From contig NZ_CP053896.1 of assembly GCF_013255915.1 (NCBI RefSeq), positions 868,001-932,000 of the forward strand: a DNA stretch of 64,000 nt, in the 5' to 3' direction. Shown piece by piece: positions 57,267-64,000 of this stretch. The notes below the pieces were generated by a model. The model was not told the DNA's origin. It made no database searches and was given only the letters and a program-made list of their open reading frames with translations. Position 1 is the first letter of the stretch. The number at the start of each line of letters is the position of its first letter. Made by a program: the position numbers and the translations under genes. The DNA comes from Providencia rettgeri (GTDB lineage Bacteria; Pseudomonadota; Gammaproteobacteria; Enterobacterales; Enterobacteriaceae).

Positions 57267-57275
57267 GGGGGGGGG
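57267..57275. repeat. G9 homopolymer tract upstream of the pilin operon
   Basis: Nine consecutive G in an otherwise AT-rich intergenic region, about 330 bases upstream of the major pilin start. Tracts of this length are prone to slipped-strand length change. Confidence 0.75.
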
Positions 57276-57280
57276 TTAGA

Positions 57281-57321
57281 AATAAAAAAAATGCATCAAA
57301 ATATCAATATTTGATGCATTT
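57281..57321 (-). terminator. Terminator of the second MarT/FidL-like pair
   Basis: A 12-bp stem (AAATGCATCAAA with TTTGATGCATTT) and a nine-base loop, followed on the minus strand by a U-rich run (complement of AATAAAAAA). Confidence 0.85.
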
Positions 57322-57340
57322 CTTATGATTTTTTTTGGTA

Positions 57341-57823
57341 CTACAGAGTGCAAATAAAAAGTGGAGAGAAATTTTCTTCAAAAATATAACTTGTGTCGGT
57401 TAATTTTTTTATTTTTAAAAAATAAAGTTGGTTAATTTCAGGAACACCTCGAATATTGATTTTGTCTTGAGCCTGATCAGCTGGGTCTATAAATATATTT
57501 TCAACGCGTAAAAAAAAATGGTCACCTAAGTATTCATGTTTCATCAGAAATTTTCGTGAAATAGTATAGTTTTTACCATTATCACTAATGCTTCCATTCA
57601 TGATGAATGTGTGTTGGTCAGGTTTATTTTCGTTAGGGATAACACTTAGCAGGTAAAATCCTTTTAAGGTAGAACGATGGTCAGAGATATTTATTTTTAA
57701 GGTTGTTTGGCAATCAGGAATAATAGGAGTGTTAATTATGTGATGAACATATAAGCTAATGAAAACCAAAATTATAGATATAATGGACAAAAAAAACATT
57801 CTTGTTGATATTTTATTTGACAT
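57341..57823 (-). CDS. FidL-like membrane protein (second copy)
   Basis: A 160-residue protein with an N-terminal membrane segment (about 9-28) and a periplasmic beta-rich domain. It has Cys in IPDCQTT and a C-terminal FSPLFICTL that parallels FGPYFVCS in the copy at 22181-22675. ATG 57823 is chosen over a GTG four codons earlier. It overlaps the upstream regulator by 11 bases. Likely partner of that regulator, as FidL is placed beside MarT. Confidence 0.65.
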   Translation of the reverse strand: MSNKISTRMFFLSIISIILVFISLYVHHIINTPIIPDCQTTLKINISDHRSTLKGFYLLSVIPNENKPDQHTFIMNGSISDNGKNYTISRKFLMKHEYLGDHFFLRVENIFIDPADQAQDKINIRGVPEINQLYFLKIKKLTDTSYIFEENFSPLFICTL

Positions 57824-58631
57824 AAAAATTCTCACAGCTCACAGTTGCACTTTCTTTCGGTACTGTTGGGCAATAGGACAAAAATAGGAAGTTGTCATAT
57901 AAATTTTTATCATTTGCTACGATACCAACATTATAATAAAAAACAGTTGCTGGCTTTTTACAATCTAGGTTTAATTTCGTGAGTTCATTTTGAATTGTCG
58001 CAAAGCTGATGGTTGTTGTATCGGGTTTATGGTAACTATTAATGTAGCGGATACTGCATTGATCGATACGACCAACTTCAGGGTATTCTGTTCGGCTTGC
58101 AAAGAAATAACTTTTAAAAAGGTATAATAAGCAAAAAATAATGAGCCCAATAAGTGAAATTTCAACATATCGGTTATTCAACATGTAGCTTTTTTTATTT
58201 TCGACTGCCTGGGGGAAAGTCCCTTCGGGTACTTTTGATGAAGAGTCTAGTTCTTCCTCACTAGTGAATAAAGCTTTGTGATTATTATCACTAATTTCCT
58301 GTTGCTCATTTTCAATTTTCAGATCAGCAGAAAATTTAATCCCAACTTTAGGTACAGTCGTGATAATTTCATCATCAGAAAAAGATGATAAATGGCGTCT
58401 GAGTACAGAGACACTACTATTAAGGTTATTATCGGAGACAACTTGGTTATGTTCCTCCCAAACCCGACGTAATATGGTTTCTCGGTCAACAATATCATGA
58501 TTATTTTGTACTAAGACTAATAACAAACGGTTTAAGGTGGTTGTTAGTTTTAATGCATTATTAACATCGTCGATATATAACAGCCCCTGATGACTGTCAT
58601 AATTAATATGATTATTAATCAAATAGTTCAT
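57813..58631 (-). CDS. ToxR/MarT-like membrane-bound regulator (second copy)
   Basis: A 272-residue protein with an N-terminal winged HTH (about 20-105; RETILRRVWEEHNQVVSDNNLNSSVSVLRRHL), an acidic/Ser-rich linker, one membrane segment (about 156-177) and a periplasmic domain with cysteines (DQCSIRYINS, LDCKKPA, LSYCPTVP, VSCENF). It lies upstream of, and in the same direction as, the MR/P-like operon but is separated from it by a terminator. Likely controls that operon in response to an envelope signal (inference). Confidence 0.77.
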   Translation of the reverse strand: MNYLINNHINYDSHQGLLYIDDVNNALKLTTTLNRLLLVLVQNNHDIVDRETILRRVWEEHNQVVSDNNLNSSVSVLRRHLSSFSDDEIITTVPKVGIKFSADLKIENEQQEISDNNHKALFTSEEELDSSSKVPEGTFPQAVENKKSYMLNNRYVEISLIGLIIFCLLYLFKSYFFASRTEYPEVGRIDQCSIRYINSYHKPDTTTISFATIQNELTKLNLDCKKPATVFYYNVGIVANDKNLYDNFLFLSYCPTVPKESATVSCENFYVK

Positions 58632-58994
58632 TTTTAGATTGATTTTATTTATAGGAAAAATATTTATATTATTTGAGTTTATACCTGTTATTTATGTTAT
58701 GTCAATTAAGCATATTTGGTGTAATTTTGAAAGTTATTGAAAATCATATAGTTAAGTTTTTATTTACGCATGTTATGTTTAAGGCGGGAGGTTGAAGAGG
58801 TATTTATTTTTTTTAGAAAAACACTATTTTTTTAACATTATACAAAATAACTAATAGTTATTATGCGTAAAAAATTTTAGGCTGAAACATTTTATGAGGA
58901 GTAAGTCTGTTGCTAGCTATTATTTTGGCTAAACGATGATATATAAAAAATAGCCTCAAATATAAGAGGCTATTTCATATAAATACTTTACCAA
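58632..58994. other. Intergenic region between marT-like gene and hpaC
   Basis: AT-rich promoter region of the regulator pair. The hpaBC terminator lies at its right end. No gene seen. Confidence 0.55.
58948..58975 (-). terminator. Terminator of hpaBC
   Basis: A perfect 10-bp stem (AAATAGCCTC with GAGGCTATTT) with U-run on the minus strand (complement of TATAAAAAA). Confidence 0.88.
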
Positions 58995-59513
58995 TTAAGC
59001 CGTTGGCTCAAGGATTTGGTGCATAACAGGATGGAATTTACGTTTAAAGTAAACGAGACCATGCCCAGTATCGTTCACAATGATTTGTTTCATTTCAACC
59101 ATGTAGACAGAGTGCGTACCGATATCTTGAACTTGAGTGATTTCACCTTCAAGGTTGGCAAGCGCGTTTTTTAACATTGGTTGCTGTAAAATACCGCTTT
59201 CCCATACACTCCAGCCAAAACGTTCTTCCATCGTTGAACCTTTCATACCAGCGAAATGGCATGCGAGTTCTTCTTGTTCATGGCTTAGCACGTTGACACA
59301 CAGGCGGCCATTCTTTTGAAATACCGCATTCATAGCGCTATTGCGGTTAACACAGACCATCAAAGTGGGTGGCGTATCTGTAACTGAACAGACTGCGGTG
59401 GCTGTAATTCCACAGCGACCCTCAGTCCCATCCGTGGTGACGATATTGACTGCTGCACCAAGACTTGCCATCGCATCTCTGAAACGCAGGCGATGTTCAT
59501 TTTCTAAAGACAT
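58995..59513 (-). CDS. hpaC: 4-hydroxyphenylacetate 3-monooxygenase reductase HpaC
   Basis: NADH:flavin reductase that supplies FADH2 to HpaB. It has 172 residues (E. coli 170). Flavin reductase-like domain with LRFRDAMASLGAAVNIVTT, CGITATAVCSVTDTPPTLMV, and the C-terminal HGLVYFKRKFHPV. Lies 19 bases after hpaB in one transcript. Confidence 0.96.
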   Translation of the reverse strand: MSLENEHRLRFRDAMASLGAAVNIVTTDGTEGRCGITATAVCSVTDTPPTLMVCVNRNSAMNAVFQKNGRLCVNVLSHEQEELACHFAGMKGSTMEERFGWSVWESGILQQPMLKNALANLEGEITQVQDIGTHSVYMVEMKQIIVNDTGHGLVYFKRKFHPVMHQILEPTA

Positions 59514-59532
59514 TTTGACCTCCTGCTGCCGA

Positions 59533-61095
59533 CTATTTCAGCAGCGAATCTAACTGATTAATATCATTGTTGTTATGCAGGTGTGGACGTTTCCATCCGT
59601 GTTGATCGTAGTCTGATAAACAGCGATCAACCATATCTGTCATGGCTTTCATATTGCCAGAACCATATGCATGACGCAGACATTGCAGACGAATTTCATC
59701 TTGGCTTCCTGCGTAGTTAATTTCATACAGTTCATGACGACCACCAAATTCACTACCGATTGCATCCCACATGAGTTTAAGGATCTTAATACGTTCAACG
59801 TGATCCATACCATTAGAGCCGCGAACATATTTAGCTAAATACTTATCAATTTCTGGATTATTCATATCACGAACGCTTGATGGTAGGTAAATCAGGCCAC
59901 TTGTCACGTTACTTTCAATGATATTCTTGATTTTGGTGTAAGCCATTGGTGCCATAACACGGTAAGTTTGGATAGCTTGAGTATCAGGCAGATAAGCGCC
60001 GCCTTCCCATGCTTGTGCTTCAGAGGTCATTGCATCGGTTAATGACCAGAACAGATTACGCCACGCAACCACTTCACCGAGATCAGCTTGTACACCACGG
60101 AAATCAATAACACCTGTACATTCTAAACTTTTTTGTAACAATCCGGTAATGAAGTCTAATTTAACCGCTAAGCGGACACAAGCTTGTAATGGGAATAAAC
60201 GTGCGAACCCACCTTGTACTGCCCAATTACGTGCACGGTCAAAGTCACGGTAGATCAGGACGTTTTCCCATGGAATTAACACATGGTCCATCACCAAGAT
60301 GGCATCATTTTCATCGAAACGGCTTGATAATGGGTAATCAAATGGTGCGCCAGTTGCGCCAGCCACTAATTCATAAGATGCACGTGAGATTAATTTCACA
60401 CCATCTGCGTCCATTGGTGCAACAAACATCAATGCGAAATCAGGGTTATCGCCCATGACTTGCGCGGAACCAAAACCAATAAAGTTATAGTGTGTTAACG
60501 CGGAGTTGGTCGCAACAACTTTAGCACCACTGACGATAATCCCTGCATCTGTTTCTTTTTCGAGTTTGATATAAACATCTTTAACTTCATCAGCTGGCTT
60601 GTGACGGTCGATTGGTGGGTTAACAATGGCATGGTTAAAGTACAGGCCACTTTCTTGAATACGTTTATACCAGTGACGTGCGTTGTCTGCAAACTGACCA
60701 TAATATTCTGGGTTAGCGCCTAAACAGCTGGCGAATGCCGCCTTATAGTCTGGAGTGCGTCCCATCCATCCGTAGCTCTGACGTGACCAATCTGCGATAG
60801 CGTCACGCTGTTGGCGTAGTTCATCGGCACTTTTAGCGAAACGGAAGAATTTGTGAGTGTATCCGCCGTTTCCTGTGTCGGTGTTCCAGCAAAGTTGGTC
60901 ATGAGTCGTTTTATCATGAAGCGCATCATATAATTGTCCTATAGAAGCGGCTGAATTACGAAAAGCGGGGTGAGTGGTGACGTCTTTTACACGCTCGCCA
61001 TAAATATAGATTTCGCGGCCATCTTGTAAGCTTTTTAAATATTCTTGGCCATTAAAAGGGCGTTTAGCATCTGAACGAAAATCTTCTGGTTTCAT
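59533..61095 (-). CDS. hpaB: 4-hydroxyphenylacetate 3-monooxygenase oxygenase HpaB
   Basis: FADH2-dependent monooxygenase that adds an ortho-hydroxyl to 4-hydroxyphenylacetate to give homoprotocatechuate. It has 520 residues, the same as E. coli. Acyl-CoA dehydrogenase-like fold, N-terminal MKPEDFRSDAKRPFNGQEYL, substrate/FAD region around SRFDENDAILVMDHVLIPWENVL. Preceded by a 518-base region towards hpaA. Confidence 0.97.
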   Translation of the reverse strand: MKPEDFRSDAKRPFNGQEYLKSLQDGREIYIYGERVKDVTTHPAFRNSAASIGQLYDALHDKTTHDQLCWNTDTGNGGYTHKFFRFAKSADELRQQRDAIADWSRQSYGWMGRTPDYKAAFASCLGANPEYYGQFADNARHWYKRIQESGLYFNHAIVNPPIDRHKPADEVKDVYIKLEKETDAGIIVSGAKVVATNSALTHYNFIGFGSAQVMGDNPDFALMFVAPMDADGVKLISRASYELVAGATGAPFDYPLSSRFDENDAILVMDHVLIPWENVLIYRDFDRARNWAVQGGFARLFPLQACVRLAVKLDFITGLLQKSLECTGVIDFRGVQADLGEVVAWRNLFWSLTDAMTSEAQAWEGGAYLPDTQAIQTYRVMAPMAYTKIKNIIESNVTSGLIYLPSSVRDMNNPEIDKYLAKYVRGSNGMDHVERIKILKLMWDAIGSEFGGRHELYEINYAGSQDEIRLQCLRHAYGSGNMKAMTDMVDRCLSDYDQHGWKRPHLHNNNDINQLDSLLK

Positions 61096-61613
61096 GTCTA
61101 CCTCGTTATCTCACAATGAGGGCTTGCATTGATAGGGTACAAAGGTTGCAAGCGAAATATGTTAATTTTATGTTTGTTTTGTGTTTCTTAATTGAATCGC
61201 TTTACGAGGGAGTTTTAAAGAGACTTTCTAAAGGTTTGCTGGTACTTTTCGTTGGGAGCTGTGTTTTGTGAAAGAAATGTGATCATCTCGATGTTTTGAT
61301 ATTAATATAAATTTTTATTTATCTTACAGTGCATTGATTATTAATCATTAATTAAATAGTTATTATATTAATATTAATATTTTTCCTTAGGTTGTTTGTT
61401 CTTTTTTTAATCTTCACATTCACTTTTTGTTAAGCATTATTAGCATCTTTATAAAGTTAAAACAAAATTTATAAGATATCAAAAATGTTTTTAAAATGTA
61501 AAATTATTTGAAGAGTGGTTTGTAGAGATAGGTTAGAAGTAGGTATGATATAGCGTTCAGGAGGCATTGATGATTTTTACCTAAAAATACGGATAAAATC
61601 ACTAAGTCTCTCT
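61096..61613. other. hpaA-hpaB intergenic region
   Basis: AT-rich regulatory region for hpaBC with no gene. In E. coli this promoter is controlled by HpaA, CRP and IHF. I see no convincing CRP palindrome by eye. Confidence 0.55.
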
Positions 61614-62504
61614 TTAATGAATGTTTTGTTCTCGCCATAGGCTAGGAGAGCACCCGACTAACCGGTTAAAAAATCGCGCAAAATAGGCGGGGTCTTTGAA
61701 ACCGAGCTGGTAGGCAATTTCTGAAACGGGGCTGTCGGAAAACAGTAACATCCGCTTAGCTTCACGCAATATTCGGTCAAAAATCAACCTTTTCGGTGGT
61801 CGGTTAGCAAACCGCCGGCACATATCTTTAAGGCGTGACTCTGTGACATCAAGTTTTTTGGCATATTCAGGTACCGCAAGGTGTTCATGATAATGTAAGT
61901 CAATGAGCTGATTAAAACGTTGGAATAGGCGGTGTTCGCCTCTAACCCCCGTTGTAGGGTGCTCATCAAGTGGAATAGAGCGCAGTAGAAAGGTAAACAG
62001 CGCTTGGGCTAAAGAGGCGAGGGCTTGGTCTTTGCCAATATAGTTATTCGCCGATTCGCGAGCCATCAATGCCCAATAATGATTAAAGGTATCGATATCA
62101 TCAGGCTTATCGGCAACAGATAAGCAAATAGCAGGGATGTCGACCAAATCTGGATTCGCTGGGTACAATGAGCCAAGAAGCGGTGTGATCAGGTCTTGCC
62201 GTACGGTGAGTACGTGGCCATCAGTGTCTTCTTGAGTGAAAAATGCATGTGCAACCGAAGGGGGCGTAAGAATAAAGAGCGGCGCTTGAACAGAATAGCG
62301 CGACTCATCGAGCTGCAAAGTAATATGGCCCGTAACTAAATAGTGCAACTGGAAGAAACCATCGTGGCGATGAGCTTGCATATCACGACCAAAGAAGGCG
62401 GCCATGTTGCCGAAGGTTTGGTAGTGGACGTCGTCGGTGCCTTGGGTTTCGTCGTAGTCTGTGCTGATGTCAATATTCGTAATTAAAGTTGAGTTACCCT
62501 TCAT
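61614..62504 (-). CDS. hpaA: AraC-family activator HpaA
   Basis: AraC/XylS-family activator of hpaBC that responds to 4-hydroxyphenylacetate. About 296 residues, as in E. coli. N-terminal cupin (about 20-150; HRHDGFFQLHYLVTGHITLQL) and C-terminal double HTH (about 200-295; LKDMCRRFANRPPK, ISEIAYQLGFKDPAYFARFF-like region). The family homology begins at ITNIDIS, so I chose ATG 62504. Its first codons MKGN come from the end of a repeat element, and an ATG 12 codons further upstream would lie entirely inside that element. Confidence 0.9.
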   Translation of the reverse strand: MKGNSTLITNIDISTDYDETQGTDDVHYQTFGNMAAFFGRDMQAHRHDGFFQLHYLVTGHITLQLDESRYSVQAPLFILTPPSVAHAFFTQEDTDGHVLTVRQDLITPLLGSLYPANPDLVDIPAICLSVADKPDDIDTFNHYWALMARESANNYIGKDQALASLAQALFTFLLRSIPLDEHPTTGVRGEHRLFQRFNQLIDLHYHEHLAVPEYAKKLDVTESRLKDMCRRFANRPPKRLIFDRILREAKRMLLFSDSPVSEIAYQLGFKDPAYFARFFNRLVGCSPSLWREQNIH

Positions 62505-62619
62505 TCTTCGGCTCGCAGCGTTGTTGGCCTCACAAGCCAACCCTAGTCACATACTTCAGTATGCTCCTAGGGATTAACTTGCTTGCCGCCTAGCTGCAAA
62601 CCAAATTATTTTGGGTAAC
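62494..62619. repeat. 126-bp MITE-like intergenic repeat
   Basis: Bounded by GTTACCC (62494-62500) and its complement GGGTAAC (62613-62619). Inside are nested inverted repeats: TTGGC/GCCAA near 62530, CCCTAG/CTAGGG around CATACTTCAGTATG (62545-62575), and GCTTGCCGCCTAGCTGC. This sequence type recurs in intergenic regions of several Enterobacterales, as I recall. No transposase is present. Its left end supplies the first codons of hpaA. Confidence 0.65.
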
Positions 62620-62651
62620 ACCCTTTAATAATTATTTGCAGCATAAGTTAT

Positions 62652-62741
62652 TAAAACATTTGAAACATTTAAAACATTTAAAACATTCAAAACATTCAAA
62701 ACATTCAAAACATTCAAAACATTCAAAACATTCGAACCATC
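62652..62741. repeat. Tandem 9-bp repeats
   Basis: Nine units of YRAAACATT (consensus CAAAACATT; five exact copies, four with T or G variants) and a tenth degenerate unit, starting 6 bases beyond the hpaX stop codon and ending upstream of hpaA. Unit length is a multiple of three; readthrough of hpaX would give an Asn-Val-Leu tail. Confidence 0.9.
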
Positions 62742-62747
62742 AAAATT

Positions 62748-64000
62748 TTAAGGTGTTGCTCTTGGCCTTGAGTTTTTCATTGGGATAGCAATGACTAACA
62801 GCGCACCGACCACCAATAGGCCTGCAACAAAATAGAGGCCAGAGTTAAAGCTACCGGTTTGGTCTTTCAGCCAACCGATAAGGAGTGGGCTGACAGCGGA
62901 ACCTATATTACCTGTTGCGTTGATAACCGCAATACCGATGGCACGAGCACGTAAGCTGATTGACTGGTCTGGGGTTGTCCAGAACACTGCCATCGCAGTA
63001 AATGAACCTGTTGAGGCCATAATAATACCAATCAACTGAATGACGGGATGGCTTGTCATCGCAGCGAGAACCCATCCTGCGGCCGCAAATAAATACGGTA
63101 GTGCAGTATGCATTTTCCGTTCTTGTAACCTATCAGAACGGCGACTCCAATAGATCATCCCTAAGATAGTACAAAACTGTGGGATTGCAGTTAATAGCCC
63201 AATCATGGCATTACTACTGCCTTCATTGAAGCTTTGCATGATCTGCGGGGTCCAGATATTAATCGCACTTAACGTATTGGTTAAACAGAAATAAGCGACG
63301 GTATACATTAAGATCACAGGGGTGAAAATTTCTTTCCATAAGCTTTTGTTCTGCAATGCGGTATGGCTTTTGGAACCATGCGGCTGGACAAGCTCAAGCT
63401 GGTCTTGGTCCATCATTTCTTGCAGTGTGTCTTTGTCTTCTTGGGTCAACCACTTAGCTTTTTTCGGCGAATCATCAAGATAGAACCAAACTAGCACACC
63501 GAGGATCACGGATGGGAAACCTTCTAGCAGGAACAGCCATTGCCAACCTTTTAGGTTTAAAATGCCATCCATACCTAGAATATAACCGGATGCGAGTGAA
63601 CCGAATGCCATGGTGACTGGCATCGCAATCATAAATAAGGCATTAGCACGAGCGCGGAAATAGGCAGGGAACCAGTAAGTCAAATAAACTAAAATCCCAG
63701 GTAAGAAGCCCGCTTCAGCGATACCCACTAACATCCGTAGGACGTATAAACTGGTTGGCCCTGTGGCAAACATGGTGGCTGTAGAAGCAATACCCCAAAG
63801 CACCATGATGGTGGCTATCCAGCGGCGAGCACCAACAATTCCTAACATGATGTTACTTGGAATACCAAAAATTACGTAAGTGGCATAGAACAAGGTGGCG
63901 GCTAAGCCGAACATGGTGGAAGTTAGGCCGATGTCTTTCCCCATGGTTAGACCTGCAAAGCCAATATTAATACGGTCTAAGAAGGAAAAAACGAATAGCA
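62748..64000 (-). CDS. hpaX: 4-hydroxyphenylacetate transporter HpaX (partial)
   Basis: MFS transporter of the anion:cation symporter family for 4-hydroxyphenylacetate uptake. The 5' end is cut by the window; the open frame runs to base 64000 through SFLDRINIGFAGLTM before the first internal Met at 63944. About 417 residues are visible of the 458 in E. coli. Family stretch GIAEAGFLPGILVYLTYWFP is clear, and membrane segments continue to the C-terminus. It lies upstream of hpaA in the same direction, the hpaX-hpaA-hpaB-hpaC order of E. coli. Confidence 0.9.
   Translation of the reverse strand, partial: LFVFSFLDRINIGFAGLTMGKDIGLTSTMFGLAATLFYATYVIFGIPSNIMLGIVGARRWIATIMVLWGIASTATMFATGPTSLYVLRMLVGIAEAGFLPGILVYLTYWFPAYFRARANALFMIAMPVTMAFGSLASGYILGMDGILNLKGWQWLFLLEGFPSVILGVLVWFYLDDSPKKAKWLTQEDKDTLQEMMDQDQLELVQPHGSKSHTALQNKSLWKEIFTPVILMYTVAYFCLTNTLSAINIWTPQIMQSFNEGSSNAMIGLLTAIPQFCTILGMIYWSRRSDRLQERKMHTALPYLFAAAGWVLAAMTSHPVIQLIGIIMASTGSFTAMAVFWTTPDQSISLRARAIGIAVINATGNIGSAVSPLLIGWLKDQTGSFNSGLYFVAGLLVVGALLVIAIPMKNSRPRATP

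Larger units (their letters stand above)
56939..57340. other. Promoter region of the MR/P-like operon
   Basis: AT-rich. It contains the terminator hairpin of the FidL-like gene (57289-57321) and a run of nine G at 57267-57275. No inverted repeat pair like that flanking the mrp promoter of Proteus was found. Confidence 0.55.

Noticed and set aside
56939..57340. Invertible fimbrial promoter
   Set aside because: No matching inverted repeat pair flanks a promoter and no FimB/MrpI-type recombinase gene lies in the window.
61265..61290. CRP site upstream of hpaB
   Set aside because: Two TGTGA half-sites occur but as a direct repeat, not as the inverted TGTGA-N6-TCACA palindrome.
62652..62741. CRISPR-like array
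   Set aside because: Repeats are 9 bases and directly tandem with no spacers, so they are a simple tandem repeat.

Overview
The window is a chromosome segment of a gammaproteobacterium of the order Enterobacterales. Gene order and protein sequences (lon-hupB-ppiD, mdlAB-glnK-amtB-tesB-ybaY-ffs-hha-tomB, gloB-yafS-rnhA-dnaQ-tRNA-Asp, tktA-epd-pgk-fbaA, hpaXABC) are close to Escherichia coli. The high AT content, a 67-codon YmoA-like Hha and an MR/P-type fimbrial operon with an MrpJ-like gene point to the Morganellaceae; Providencia is my best guess.

Layout. 0-16 kb is housekeeping: protease Lon, nucleoid protein HU-beta, periplasmic folding factor PpiD, thioesterases FadM and TesB, queuosine gene queC, cysteine-responsive regulator decR, ABC exporter mdlAB, a sigma54-driven glnK-amtB ammonium operon, SRP RNA, and hha-tomB. 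16.5-21.1 kb holds mltD, gloB, yafS, rnhA, dnaQ and a tRNA-Asp gene. 21.1-30.7 kb, directly after the tRNA, is an AT-rich accessory block. It contains an E. coli common pilus-like (ECP/Mat) operon ecpABCDE, a ToxR/MarT-like membrane regulator with a FidL-like partner, and an MrpJ-like XRE regulator at each end. A 1.7 kb stretch without convincing genes follows. 32.3-38.1 kb is central carbon metabolism (tktA, epd, pgk, fbaA).

38.1-45.2 kb holds two catabolic or transport modules: a LysR gene divergent from a GltS-like carrier and an arginase-family ureohydrolase, and a LysR/NTF2 pair divergent from an ankyrin protein, a nucleoside deaminase and a CynX-like transporter. 45.2-48.1 kb has a frameshifted small membrane gene behind a Fur-box-like site, and a LemA/GIDE/LemA membrane module. 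48.2-58.6 kb is an MR/P-like chaperone-usher operon with the mrpABCDEFGH-J order. A PglL-like O-oligosaccharyltransferase/Wzy-type membrane protein sits between the adhesin and the mrpJ-like gene. A second MarT/FidL-like pair lies upstream. 59-64 kb carries the 4-hydroxyphenylacetate genes hpaC, hpaB, hpaA and hpaX; hpaX runs off the window.

How the parts work together. Two surface-fibre systems share one regulatory plan: a ToxR-like membrane regulator pair plus MrpJ-like XRE factors, which in Proteus repress motility when fimbriae are made. Intercistronic hairpins after both major pilin genes would favour pilin over assembly proteins. The most novel candidate is the O-oligosaccharyltransferase built into the MR/P-like operon, which suggests glycosylated fimbriae or a glycosylated tip adhesin.
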